Of a DNA stretch of 36,809 bases, positions 8,880-18,712 are shown in pieces. The notes under the pieces were generated by a model. That model made no database searches. It was not told where the DNA came from and saw nothing but the letters and a program-made list of their open reading frames with translations. A program made the position numbers and the translations under genes. Each line of letters opens with the position of its first letter. Positions within the stretch are counted from its first letter, which is position 1. The stretch comes from Treponema sp. (lineage in GTDB: Bacteria; Spirochaetota; Spirochaetia; Treponematales; Breznakiellaceae): assembly GCA_031283725.1 (NCBI GenBank), contig JAITBG010000157.1:1-36809 (forward strand). Direction: 5' to 3'.

Positions 8880-10574
8880 ATGGCAACGCGTAAATATGTT
8901 ATCGGTCTGGATTTTGGAACTAAATCATGCCGTGCCCTTGTGGCGGACGCAAAAACCGGGGCAGTTGCCGCCCTGGGTGTCCAGGATTATGTACACGGGG
9001 TGATGGACAGGGTATTGCCCGATGGAACTACGCGCTTAGGCGCCGATTGGGCCTTACAGGATCCCCAGGACTATATTGAAGCGCTGGAACATACGGTACA
9101 TGAGGCGCTTACGCAGGCTGCCTTGAGCGGAGATGACATTATCGGTCTTTCTGTGGATTTTACCGCTTCTACCATCCTGCCCATTGACGCGTCGGGGGTT
9201 CCGCTTTGTACCTGGGAAAAATACAGCCGCCGGCCCCATGCTTATGTAAAATTATGGAAGCACCATGCGTCGGAACCTCAGGCCAGGCAAATTAACAGAC
9301 TTTTAAGGGAAAAGCAGGTATTGGATCATCCGCGTTACGGTGGCAAGGTCTCTTCCGAGTTGATGCTGCCCAAGGTTTTGCAAATCCTCCAGGAGGACCC
9401 TGAAATATACGAAGCGGCGGATAAAATTCTTGAAGCGGCGGATTGGCTCACCCTGCTCATGACAGGGGAGGAACGGCGTTCCGGCAGCACCGCAGCGTAT
9501 AAAGCCATGTGGAGTGAAGAGGAAGGGTACCTGCCCTCTGAATTATTGAAAGCCCTGGACCCCAGGCTTGAACATTTTGTGGAACAGAAGTTGAGAGGCG
9601 CTGTCTGGCCCGTGGGCAGTAAATTAGGGGAACTAAACGCGGCCTGGGCGGAGCGGCTGGGCCTTTTACCGGGTACCGCCGTGGGGACGAGCATTATTGA
9701 TTCCCATGCGGGAATGCCCGGATGCGGTATTGCTAAACCCAGGCAGATGATGCTTATCATCGGAACCTCCAGTGTGCAGGCGGTGTTGAGCGAACAACCC
9801 TATTCCGGCAAAGGTATCATGGGCGGAGTAAAGGGCGGTATCATTCCCGGTTATTATGCTCTGGAAACGGGCTTGGCCGGGGTGGGGGATATATTTGAGT
9901 GGTTCATCAATACTTCCGTCCCCGCTTCGTACAAAGCCAAGGCTGATGAAGCGGGTCTTAATCTGTTCCGGTATCTCAGCAATCTGGCTCAAAATTCCAA
10001 ACCCGGCGAAAGCGGTCTTTTGGCGCTGGACTGGTGGAGCGGAAACAAGACCCCCTTTGTAAATGCCAATCTTTCCGGCCTCATTCTCGGACTGTCTCTG
10101 ACCACGAAGCCCGAGGAGATCTACCGGGCCTTGGTAGAGACTACCGGATTCGGTACCCGGATGATTATGGAAGCCTTTGAAACTGCGGGAGTTCCCGTCG
10201 ACGAAATTTATGCCTGCGGGGGCATTGCCGAAAAAGATCCCTTTCTTATGCAAATTTTTGCGGATATAGCTAACCGGGAAATAAAAGTATCCGCCGTGGA
10301 ACAGACCGCGGCCTTTGGGGCTGCCATGTACGCATCGGTGGCCGCCGGATCGGAGCGGGGCGGCTGCAATCATATTACCGAGGCGGTGTCGGCCATGAGC
10401 CGGGCCAGGGGCCAAACTTACCGGCCGAACCCGGCCCATGCCGCAAAGTATTCGCTGCTGTATGGGATATACGAAGAACTCTGCGGCTACTTTGGTGAAA
10501 GAAGTGATACAATGAAACAGCTCAAAGCCCTGCGTGTGCAGGGGATCAGCCAAACGAAAAAAGGGTCCTTATGA
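8880..10574 (+). CDS. araB: ribulokinase (FGGY family)
   Basis: GLDFGTKSCRALV, DFTASTILPIDASGVPLC, SIIDSHAGMPGCG, ACGGIAEKDPFLMQIFADI. Confidence 0.88.
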   Translation: MATRKYVIGLDFGTKSCRALVADAKTGAVAALGVQDYVHGVMDRVLPDGTTRLGADWALQDPQDYIEALEHTVHEALTQAALSGDDIIGLSVDFTASTILPIDASGVPLCTWEKYSRRPHAYVKLWKHHASEPQARQINRLLREKQVLDHPRYGGKVSSELMLPKVLQILQEDPEIYEAADKILEAADWLTLLMTGEERRSGSTAAYKAMWSEEEGYLPSELLKALDPRLEHFVEQKLRGAVWPVGSKLGELNAAWAERLGLLPGTAVGTSIIDSHAGMPGCGIAKPRQMMLIIGTSSVQAVLSEQPYSGKGIMGGVKGGIIPGYYALETGLAGVGDIFEWFINTSVPASYKAKADEAGLNLFRYLSNLAQNSKPGESGLLALDWWSGNKTPFVNANLSGLILGLSLTTKPEEIYRALVETTGFGTRMIMEAFETAGVPVDEIYACGGIAEKDPFLMQIFADIANREIKVSAVEQTAAFGAAMYASVAAGSERGGCNHITEAVSAMSRARGQTYRPNPAHAAKYSLLYGIYEELCGYFGERSDTMKQLKALRVQGISQTKKGSL

Positions 10575-11488
10575 TCACAGTACAGCCCACGCCGCTGATA
10601 ATGCTCCAAATAAAGAACCGGTATTCTGAATTCAACCCGGCCATGAAACAGATAGCGGACTATCTGTTTACGGCTGACAGACAGGTACTGTATATGGGGA
10701 TAAGCGAGCTGGCAGCCGCAAGCGGGGTCAGCGAAGCCTCTGTAACCCGTTTTGTCCGCTTACTCAAATTTGACAGCTTTAAAGCTTTCCAGTTTGAGTT
10801 GGCAAAATCGCTGATGCAGGTTGAGGAAAACGGTAAGATCGGCATGATAAACAACAGAATCGCTTTTGAGTATGGCGGTGTTTCTCTCAGCGATTCGGCG
10901 GAAGAAGTGGGGAAAAAGGTGTTTCAAAGCAATATCCAAATGCTCCAGGATACCATGCGGACCATTGATTATAAAAAAGTCGAATATGTGACGAACCTTA
11001 TCACCAATGCCCGGAATCTGGTATTCCTGGGAGTTGGCCGATCTTATATCACCGCGGAAAGTGCGAGGATTCGGTTTAACCGTTTGGGGATCAATTCCTT
11101 TTCATATTCCGATACCCAGGAGCAGATTGTTGCTGCCACGACCTGTACCGGGCAAGATGTGTTTTTCGGCATCAGCAATTTCGGCCGTTCGGCGGCGGTG
11201 GTGAACAATCTCTATCAGGCAAAAATGCGGGGAGCGGCCACCGTAGGGATCACCAGTGCAGACGGTTCTCCCCTGACCCGGATTGCGGATACCTGTTTTC
11301 TTGTCGCCTTCAACAGCGCAAATATGGAGTATCATACCCACAAACAGGTTTTTGAACCGGCCTCCGAAACTATAGCCCAGATGGTGCTGCTGGACTGCAT
11401 TTATATGAACGTTGTTTCAAAACAGGACGAGTCCTGTTTTGAAATGTTTTACAATACCGTCAAGGTACTCTCCGATGAGCGGCTCTGA
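10571..11488 (+). CDS. RpiR-family transcriptional regulator (HTH + SIS domain)
   Basis: N-terminal ISELAAASGVSEASVTRFVRLLKF; C-terminal SIS domain; ATGA overlap with araB. Confidence 0.9.
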   Translation: MITVQPTPLIMLQIKNRYSEFNPAMKQIADYLFTADRQVLYMGISELAAASGVSEASVTRFVRLLKFDSFKAFQFELAKSLMQVEENGKIGMINNRIAFEYGGVSLSDSAEEVGKKVFQSNIQMLQDTMRTIDYKKVEYVTNLITNARNLVFLGVGRSYITAESARIRFNRLGINSFSYSDTQEQIVAATTCTGQDVFFGISNFGRSAAVVNNLYQAKMRGAATVGITSADGSPLTRIADTCFLVAFNSANMEYHTHKQVFEPASETIAQMVLLDCIYMNVVSKQDESCFEMFYNTVKVLSDERL

Positions 11489-11576
11489 TGGTATAGTTAG
11501 TGTGCAAATCTGGCTTGAATAAATTTTCAGGACAGTATATAACAGCCACGCGGGCTTTAAACGCAAAGGAAGGAAT

Positions 11577-12665
11577 ATGAAGGGAAGAAAGGCATTGTGT
11601 ATGATGCTGCTGGCATTGGCATTCTTCATGACGGGAACACTGGCTAACGCTAAAGGAAAGAGTGACTCTTCCGGTGAGAAAGTGTACATTGGCTTCAGCA
11701 TGGTTTCAATGGAAAACGAAGCGTGGGCTACTATGGCCGCCGGAGCCAAGGCTTTTGTTGAAAGCCTGCCTCCGGGAGCGGCGGAACTGGTAATCATGAC
11801 CGGCAGGGAAGCTCCTGTACAATGGGACAACATCCAAAATTTTGTTGCCAAATATGGTTCAAGCGGGATACTGTGGGTTGACCCGATTACTATCGGTATT
11901 ACCCCAAACATTGCGGCATTGTGTGAACAGGAAGGTGTTTTTTATGTTAATCTGTTCAACAAGGAAGCAAGCATAGTCCCCACGGATTATTCCAAATGGG
12001 TGGTATTCATGACCCAGGACGACGAAGCGAACGGATACCTTGCCGCAAAAACGCTCTTTGATTCCATTGGCGGAAAAGGCAATGTGCTGGAGCTGTACGG
12101 CGTACAGGGTAACGATGCTTCCTTTAAACGGAACCTGGGTCTGAAAAGGGCCTTAAGTGAATATCCGAACATTACGCTACTGGATACTCAGATTGGCGAT
12201 TTCTCCGGTCCTGCGGCGCAGACGGTTACGGAAAACTGGCTTACTAAATATCAGGCGGCGGGCACGACCATTGACGCCATATTCTCCGCCGGCGATACCA
12301 TGGCCCTGGGCGCTATTGAAGCGCTAAAGCAGAAAGGTCTTGCCGGCACGGTTAAGGTATGCGGCATTGACGGTATTTCCGCCGCCCTTGACGCCGTAAA
12401 AGAAGGCACTTTGGTCAGCACCATCTATTACGATGGGTATCTTACCGGCGGCTATGGGGTATCTTATGCCTATGCGGCAAAGACCGGACGGCTCGATCCT
12501 AAAACCATGGATCAGAAACGGCGCATGTTTTATACCAAAACCATTCTGGTAACCAAAAATAATGTGGATGACATAATAACGAACTATATTAAAAACGTTC
12601 CGAAATATGATTATGCCAACCTGGATGCTGCCGTAGACAGCATAATTTCTAATCCGAAACTTTAG
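11577..12665 (+). CDS. sugar ABC transporter substrate-binding protein (RbsB-like periplasmic-binding fold)
   Basis: Signal peptide; IDAIFSAGDTMALGAIEALKQKG; strong RBS; upstream of cognate permease and ATPase genes. Confidence 0.88.
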   Translation: MKGRKALCMMLLALAFFMTGTLANAKGKSDSSGEKVYIGFSMVSMENEAWATMAAGAKAFVESLPPGAAELVIMTGREAPVQWDNIQNFVAKYGSSGILWVDPITIGITPNIAALCEQEGVFYVNLFNKEASIVPTDYSKWVVFMTQDDEANGYLAAKTLFDSIGGKGNVLELYGVQGNDASFKRNLGLKRALSEYPNITLLDTQIGDFSGPAAQTVTENWLTKYQAAGTTIDAIFSAGDTMALGAIEALKQKGLAGTVKVCGIDGISAALDAVKEGTLVSTIYYDGYLTGGYGVSYAYAAKTGRLDPKTMDQKRRMFYTKTILVTKNNVDDIITNYIKNVPKYDYANLDAAVDSIISNPKL

Positions 12666-12686
12666 ATCAGATTAGCAAAAGATTCT

Positions 12687-12710
12687 GCGGAGGGCAGCAG
12701 TGCCCTCCGC
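12687..12710 (+). other. Intercistronic 10-bp perfect hairpin (GCGGAGGGCA-GCAG-TGCCCTCCGC)
   Basis: Direct reading; between substrate-binding and permease genes; no following T-tract. Confidence 0.8.
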
Positions 12711-12734
12711 CTCCGATAAAAAAGGAGGGATGCG

Positions 12735-13754
12735 ATGCAGAACACAACAGCATATACGGATGGACATGATACTGTAGCAGTACAGTTTGTGCAGAAGGTA
12801 AAAAATGACGCAAGAAGGGCCGTTGTCCGCAGATTTGCGCCGGTCATAGTGCTTGTTGTAATGACTGTTTTTTCCATGATATTTGTACAGGGCTTTATGA
12901 CATGGGATAATCTTGTAAACCTGATGTTTCAAATGTCCCTGCCTCTCATATTAGCAACGGGTCTTACCTTTGTATTGCTGATTGGCGGGATTGATTTATC
13001 CCTGGAAGGAGTCATGGGATTTTCAGGCGCTGTATTTGTGCTTATGATCCCGAATTCAGTGAACAATAACAGTTTTGGATTTTTTTCTGTTATAATCATC
13101 CTGTTGTTCGGAACCTTTGTGGGCTTTATCAACGGGATTATCCATGTAAAACTGCGTATTCCTTCATTTATGGTCACCTTTGCTGTTGGCGTAATCGTGC
13201 GTGGATTTGGTATCTTGAGCTATAATTCAATACCTCCCAGCATCAGAAGCGAAGGGATTATTGCCTTTTCCAGAGGATCCGTATTAGGCATCCCTAATAT
13301 TACGGTTGTTGCTTTCGTAATCTTTTTTATTGGCTGCATTATTCTGAATTATACTGCTTTCGGACGGGCGGTATATGCAATTGGCGATAATGAAGTCAGC
13401 GCACGTACCGCAGGAATCAAAATTGAGCGGGTTAAAATCATGATATTCATGCTCTGTTCTGCCATGGTCAGCGTTGCGGGTATCATGGGAGCTGTCCGGT
13501 TGAAGCTTGGACTTGTGGGCATTGGCGATAATATGCTGTTCCCTACCATAGCGGCGGTAACCGTTGGTGGTATAACTCCGGGAATCGGCGGTATGTTTCA
13601 AACCTTTGTAGGCATAATGATCTATACAGAGCTGATTAATTATCTGACCCTTATGGGCGTTGATGCTTCTTACAAGCAGGCCATACAGGGTATCATCATT
13701 TTGATAGCCGTTGCGCTTTCCGCTACAAGAAACCGGAGAGTAATAGTTAAATGA
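12735..13754 (+). CDS. sugar ABC transporter permease (RbsC-like)
   Basis: LPLILATGLTFVLLIGGIDLSLEGVMGFSG; multiple hydrophobic segments; AGGAGG RBS. Confidence 0.9.
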   Translation: MQNTTAYTDGHDTVAVQFVQKVKNDARRAVVRRFAPVIVLVVMTVFSMIFVQGFMTWDNLVNLMFQMSLPLILATGLTFVLLIGGIDLSLEGVMGFSGAVFVLMIPNSVNNNSFGFFSVIIILLFGTFVGFINGIIHVKLRIPSFMVTFAVGVIVRGFGILSYNSIPPSIRSEGIIAFSRGSVLGIPNITVVAFVIFFIGCIILNYTAFGRAVYAIGDNEVSARTAGIKIERVKIMIFMLCSAMVSVAGIMGAVRLKLGLVGIGDNMLFPTIAAVTVGGITPGIGGMFQTFVGIMIYTELINYLTLMGVDASYKQAIQGIIILIAVALSATRNRRVIVK

Positions 13755-15295
13755 ATACCAGTACGGATAATCGGATTCTGTTTAAGATGCGTGGTATAGG
13801 CAAGACCTACGGATCAACAGACGTCCTTGAAGACATAGACATGGATATTTATCGAGGAGAAGTAATCGGCCTGATTGGAGAGAACGGCGCGGGAAAATCC
13901 ACCCTCCTTAAAATTATTGCGGGGGTTGAGCAGGCTTCAAGCGGCACAATAGAAATGAATGGGGCTCCTTATAATGCGAAAAATGTTCTTGACGCTAACC
14001 GGCAGGGGGTCGGTATGGTGTTTCAGGAGCAATCCCTTATTCTTAACCTGACGGTGGCGCAAAATATTTTTCTGGGAAGAGAGAAATCATACTCCATAGG
14101 AAAACTAATCAATTGGGGTAAAATGAACGCCGATGCAGAGGCAGTCCTGGCCCGTATCGGTATCGATAAACACATACCGCCAAATAAAAAGGTATATGAT
14201 CTGAATTTTGTTTCCCGGCAGATGGTGGAAATAGCAAAGGTAGTGAATATAATAATACTTTCAAGCGGGTCGGGGGCGCTTCTTTTGCTGGATGAACCAA
14301 CCACGGTACTTTCAAGTGATGAAATCGAAGTGCTTTTCAAAGAAATACGCCAAATCACGCAGAATGGCGTATCGGTCATTTTTGTCTCCCATCGCCTGGA
14401 TGAAATATTGGAAATATCCAACCGTATTTATATTTTTAAGGACGGCAGAAACGTCGGCTCGGTGAATACCAAAGATGCTGATATCAATATGCTTTATGAA
14501 CGAATGGTAGGCCGGGTTACTTCCGGTATGTATTATCTTATCAACGAGCAGACTATTCCTTCGGATGAGATTGTTCTATCAGTCAATAATTTGGGCAAAT
14601 TTGGCTATTTTAAGGATGTTACGTTTGATCTTAAAAAGGGGGAAGTGCTTGGGATTTGCGGTGTTGAAGGTTCCGGCAAGGAAGAACTCTGTGCTGTGTT
14701 ATGCGGCGATGAGCCTTACACAGCAGGTACTGTAGCGGTACGGGGGAAAAAAATAAAATCGTTGGAGTCCCCCGCTGTGGCCCTTAGAAAAAGTATTCTA
14801 TCCATTCCGCGGGATCGCCGTAGGGAAGGAATGCTTGGCATGATGCCAATAAGCGATAATATCATTGTTTCGAGCTTTGCAAAAATAGCAGCACACGGTG
14901 TTTTTTCCGGTAAAAAGGTCAACAGAATCGCCTCGTACTGGGTGGATAAAATGAAAGTAAAATGTACGGGAATTAAGGAAAGAATTGATCGCCTGTCGGG
15001 TGGAAACGCGCAAAAGGTAATTTTTTCGCGGGTCATAGGCAGTGGTAGTGAGGTACTGATCCTCAACCATCCAACCCGGGGCGTTGATATCGGTGCGAAA
15101 GAAGATCTTTATAAAGCGATCCGGGAGATAACAAAAGAGGGAAAATCGGTCATTCTTCTAGGCGATACTCTGGATGAATGTATCGGCCTTTCGAGTAAAA
15201 TTTTTGTCATGAAAGACGGAATCGTGCAAAAAGAATTTCCTGCCTCTGCTGAGGCAAAGCCCGAACAAGTTGATATTGTAAAGTACATGATGTAA
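13751..15295 (+). CDS. sugar ABC transporter ATP-binding protein, two NBDs (RbsA/MglA-like)
   Basis: Walker A GENGAGKST, Walker B LLLLDEPTT, LSGGNAQKVIFSR, NHPTRGVDIGAKEDLY. Confidence 0.93.
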   Translation: MNTSTDNRILFKMRGIGKTYGSTDVLEDIDMDIYRGEVIGLIGENGAGKSTLLKIIAGVEQASSGTIEMNGAPYNAKNVLDANRQGVGMVFQEQSLILNLTVAQNIFLGREKSYSIGKLINWGKMNADAEAVLARIGIDKHIPPNKKVYDLNFVSRQMVEIAKVVNIIILSSGSGALLLLDEPTTVLSSDEIEVLFKEIRQITQNGVSVIFVSHRLDEILEISNRIYIFKDGRNVGSVNTKDADINMLYERMVGRVTSGMYYLINEQTIPSDEIVLSVNNLGKFGYFKDVTFDLKKGEVLGICGVEGSGKEELCAVLCGDEPYTAGTVAVRGKKIKSLESPAVALRKSILSIPRDRRREGMLGMMPISDNIIVSSFAKIAAHGVFSGKKVNRIASYWVDKMKVKCTGIKERIDRLSGGNAQKVIFSRVIGSGSEVLILNHPTRGVDIGAKEDLYKAIREITKEGKSVILLGDTLDECIGLSSKIFVMKDGIVQKEFPASAEAKPEQVDIVKYMM

Positions 15296-15313
15296 GGAGG
15301 GCGGGGAAGAAAC

Positions 15314-16306
15314 ATGAATACGCCAATAAGTGTTTTTATAAAAGAAAATAAATATGCCAATGCGGCGTCAAAAATCTTTGCAAGATATTCTGTTGTGCTT
15401 GGCATGCTGGTAATCATGTTGGTATTTAGCTTTTTTAGTGAAAACTTCATGACCATCCGGAATCTTATCAATATTCTTTCTGCGGCTACGCCGATATTTT
15501 TTATGGCCATGGGGCTCTTTTTTGTTATCCTGACCGGCAGCATAGATCTTTCAACGGGATCGATATGTACCTGTACCTGCGTTTTTGCCGGCATTTATAT
15601 CGGCCAAATGGGAAATGCCGTGTTTTTAGCGGTCATTCTGATTGGCGTTTTTGCAGGCCTGTTGAATGGAGTCCTGGTTTCAACGCTTAAAATGCCGTCC
15701 TTTATCGTTACCCTCTGTACCACAAGCATCTGGAAGTGTGCCGCGTTGATACTTTCAGGCGGCAGCAGCAGAAGTATTCCTATTGAATTCTGGCCGATTT
15801 TCGACTGGTCACGGATTAATTTGTTTATATTTCCGCTCACCTATGTATTCGCCCTGGCAGTTTGGGTTATTTTTATTTTTATTGAGCGGTTTACAAGCAT
15901 GGGCAAGAGCATTTATGCGGTGGGAGTGAATGTCGGCGCGGCGCGCATGGCAGGGATACAGATAGGTAAAGCCCAGATTACCGCCTATCTGCTTTCGGGT
16001 GTGGGCAGCGCTATTTCGGGCGCCTTTTACGCCCTGCGCCTGCGTGCAAGCGCTCCAACCGTAGGCGATAGCCTGACATTGATAGCCATTGCCGTTATTG
16101 TGTTAGGCGGTACCTCACTTGCCGGAGGCAAGGGGACTGTGGCAAATGTTCTTCCAAGTGTCATAACTGTGGTCATTCTGCAATCCACGCTGAAAGTTAT
16201 CGGGTTAGACGCTTATTGGCAGGATATAGTCTTTGGAATAGTTCTGATTGCGGCTATTTATATCAATTCAGATCGTTCCGCATTAAAGGATATGGTTGTC
16301 AAATAA
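15314..16306 (+). CDS. sugar ABC transporter permease (RbsC-like)
   Basis: MGLFFVILTGSIDLSTGSI; LGGTSLAGGKGTVANVLPSV; hydrophobic. Confidence 0.9.
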   Translation: MNTPISVFIKENKYANAASKIFARYSVVLGMLVIMLVFSFFSENFMTIRNLINILSAATPIFFMAMGLFFVILTGSIDLSTGSICTCTCVFAGIYIGQMGNAVFLAVILIGVFAGLLNGVLVSTLKMPSFIVTLCTTSIWKCAALILSGGSSRSIPIEFWPIFDWSRINLFIFPLTYVFALAVWVIFIFIERFTSMGKSIYAVGVNVGAARMAGIQIGKAQITAYLLSGVGSAISGAFYALRLRASAPTVGDSLTLIAIAVIVLGGTSLAGGKGTVANVLPSVITVVILQSTLKVIGLDAYWQDIVFGIVLIAAIYINSDRSALKDMVVK

Positions 16307-16337
16307 TTTCAGCGTCAATACGCAGTGTGTTTTCCCA

Positions 16338-18110
16338 TCAGTTCCGCTCCCCAATTTCGTATACGCTCCGCGCAATCGGCATTCGCCGTCCCATTCCGAA
16401 AGCCCGAGGGCTTACCTTGAGCACCGGCGGGGCCTGGCGGCGTTTGAACTCCGCTCGGGCAACGGTGCGGATGATCCGGCTTACCAGTTCTTCCTCCCAG
16501 CCCTGTTTGACGATACCGTCTTTGGAGAGGTTTTCGAACAGGTAGAGCTTGAGGATCTCGTCTAATACTTCGTAGGGGGGGAGGCTGTCCTGGTCCTTCT
16601 GGTCCGGCCGTAGTTCCGCTGAGGGGGGCTTGGTAATGATTGCCTCGGGGATGATCGCCTTAGCGCCGGCTGCGAGGGAACGTTCGTTGATGCGCTTGCA
16701 GAGGGCGAATACTTCGATTTTGAACAGATCGCCGATGACCGCCAGGGCGCCGTTCATATCACCGTAAAGGGTACAGTATCCCATGGCGAGTTCGCTTTTG
16801 TTGCCCGTGGTGAGGAGCATGGAGTCAAACTTATTCGAATAGGCCATGAGCAGGGAGCCGCGGATACGGGCCTGGAGGTTTTCTTCCGCAATATCAAAGG
16901 GACGCTTCTCAAAGACCTCTTCCAGGGTGGAGAGGAAACTGGTGAATACCGGTTCTATGGGGAGCACTTCGTAACGGCAGCCTAAGTTTTCCGACAGCTC
17001 ACGGGCATCGTCCTTGGAGCCCTGGGAGGAAAAGCGGGAGGGCATGCTGAAGCAGACGATTTTGTCCTTGCCTATGGCCTTGACACCCAGATAGGCTACC
17101 AGCGCAGAATCAATGCCCCCGGAAAGGCCCAGGTGGGCCCGCTTAAAGCCGCACTTGACCATATAGTCCCGTATGCCCATCACCAAGCCTTCTTCCAGCA
17201 TATCCAGTTCGTACCGGGTCAAGCCCACCTTGAAAAAATTATCCGTACCGGTCTGGGCAGCAACTGTGGTGCTTCCGGCTGCCGCCTTCGTTCTTGGAGT
17301 CCTCAAGGCGTCCCCGGAATCCCAGGTAACGAGGTCCTCCGCAAAAGCTTTTGCGTCGAGCTGTACGGGGTAGTTTTTTACCGAAGCGGATGCGGCGGCT
17401 TCCGCGGTGGGCGCTACCACAAAAGAGCGGCCGTCGAAAAGGATAGAATCGTTGGCGCCCACCGCGTTTATGTAGACCAGGGGGATATTGCCCCGAATTG
17501 CTATGCGTTCCGCCAGCGCCCGGCGCACCTTGAGTTTGCCCGCCACATAGGGGGATGCGGAGGGTACGCAGAGAAGGCTGATCCCCTGGTCCAGCAGTTC
17601 CCGTACCGGGTCCCGGATATAACTGGTACCGGGTATGTCCGTTTCCCGCCATACATCTTCGCAGATCGCAAAGCCTATGCGTTCCCTCTTGTACTCAAAG
17701 GCGGACCATTCCCGGCTGGGCTCAAAGTTCCGGGCTTCGTCAAATACATCGTAGGTGGGGAGCAGGGTTTTTAACTGTTCAAAGACCAGCTTCCCGTTCA
17801 ACAGGATGCCGTATTCGTTAACCAGGGACTTGCCCCGGGAATAGGGGTTCCGGTTCACAAAGCCAAGCCCCACCGCAATGTCTGGGGGTAAATCCCGCTG
17901 GAGCATGTGCAGGGTGCGGATATTCATTTCCACAAAGCTGTCCTGATCCAGCAGGTCCATGGGGGGATACCCGCAGATCGCCAGTTCCGGAAACAGGATC
18001 AGATCGGCCTGTCGTTCCTCCCGGGCTCTTTTGGTAAAGGCCAATATTTTTTCCCGGTTCCCGAAAAAATCTCCGATGGTAGAATTAATCTGAGCTATTG
18101 AAATACGCAT
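16338..18110 (-). CDS. nadE: glutamine-dependent NAD+ synthetase (nitrilase + NAD synthase domains)
   Basis: N-terminal nitrilase fold (MRISIAQINSTIGDF, LFPELAICGYPPMDLL); C-terminal LGLSGGIDSALVAYLG and TTGNKSELAMGYCTLYGDMNG. Confidence 0.95.
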   Translation of the reverse strand: MRISIAQINSTIGDFFGNREKILAFTKRAREERQADLILFPELAICGYPPMDLLDQDSFVEMNIRTLHMLQRDLPPDIAVGLGFVNRNPYSRGKSLVNEYGILLNGKLVFEQLKTLLPTYDVFDEARNFEPSREWSAFEYKRERIGFAICEDVWRETDIPGTSYIRDPVRELLDQGISLLCVPSASPYVAGKLKVRRALAERIAIRGNIPLVYINAVGANDSILFDGRSFVVAPTAEAAASASVKNYPVQLDAKAFAEDLVTWDSGDALRTPRTKAAAGSTTVAAQTGTDNFFKVGLTRYELDMLEEGLVMGIRDYMVKCGFKRAHLGLSGGIDSALVAYLGVKAIGKDKIVCFSMPSRFSSQGSKDDARELSENLGCRYEVLPIEPVFTSFLSTLEEVFEKRPFDIAEENLQARIRGSLLMAYSNKFDSMLLTTGNKSELAMGYCTLYGDMNGALAVIGDLFKIEVFALCKRINERSLAAGAKAIIPEAIITKPPSAELRPDQKDQDSLPPYEVLDEILKLYLFENLSKDGIVKQGWEEELVSRIIRTVARAEFKRRQAPPVLKVSPRAFGMGRRMPIARSVYEIGERN

Positions 18111-18260
18111 AGAGGAATTCTAGCATTTTCATATAGAAGAGTGAAGAGCGTCTGCAATCACAGGAACAAAGGAAAACTAACCATAGGAACACAGAGAATT
18201 TACGCAGAGAGGACTTTACCCCAAGCGGAAAACACTATAAGGGCGGTGGTATGTTCCGCC

Positions 18261-18380
18261 TCCATGCCGTATCGCAAGGTCCATCACGGTGGTCAGATAC
18301 ACAAAGGCCCCGGCTATGCGCAGATACGTCATGTCCGATACCCCTTTCTGGCTGCCCATGTCGGCGTGGAAATCCCTGTT
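18261..18380 (-). pseudogene. Decayed IS3-family (OrfB/rve) transposase fragment
   Basis: Reverse strand encodes NRDFHADMGSQKGVSDMTYLRIAGAFVYLTTVMDLAIRHG, resembling the IS3 motif around the first catalytic Asp (NR.F.A..P.QKWV.DMTYL....G.VYL..VMDL.SR); stop just upstream and homology lost downstream. Confidence 0.6.
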
Positions 18381-18649
18381 TTACAGGCCGAACGGCCGCG
18401 ATTCGGCGCGAAGGTCCGTCTTTTTCGATTTGCCTGCCGGATGGGGTCAGGTCCGCCCTTTCAAATACCCGCTTTTCAACAGAGTCCCAAACCACAGCAG
18501 GCGAACAAAGCTCTTCCTTTTTCTCCCTCCGCCCGTTCTTTGCCGGTTAGCCCGGGGAAAGAAAACCGTTTCAGTATTACTAAATGATAGAAAGTCTCTC
18601 TAATTTCTTCATTTCTCTTCATTTTTTTTCAAATAAATAGTATAAATAC

Positions 18650-18678
18650 TTGACTAAATAAATTTACAATGTTATAGT
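18650..18678 (+). promoter_or_regulatory. Sigma70-type promoter for the HTH-KAP protein gene
   Basis: TTGACT - 17 bp - TATAGT, 34 bp before the ATG; RBS AAGGAGAG. Confidence 0.65.
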
Positions 18679-18712
18679 TATATTATCAAACAATTTTAAG
18701 GAGAGTATCCAA

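Noticed and set aside
18141-18603. Overlapping ORFs (148, 99, 104 and 86 aa) as genes
   Set aside because: Mutually overlapping on both strands, no RBS or coherent domain; better explained by a decayed insertion
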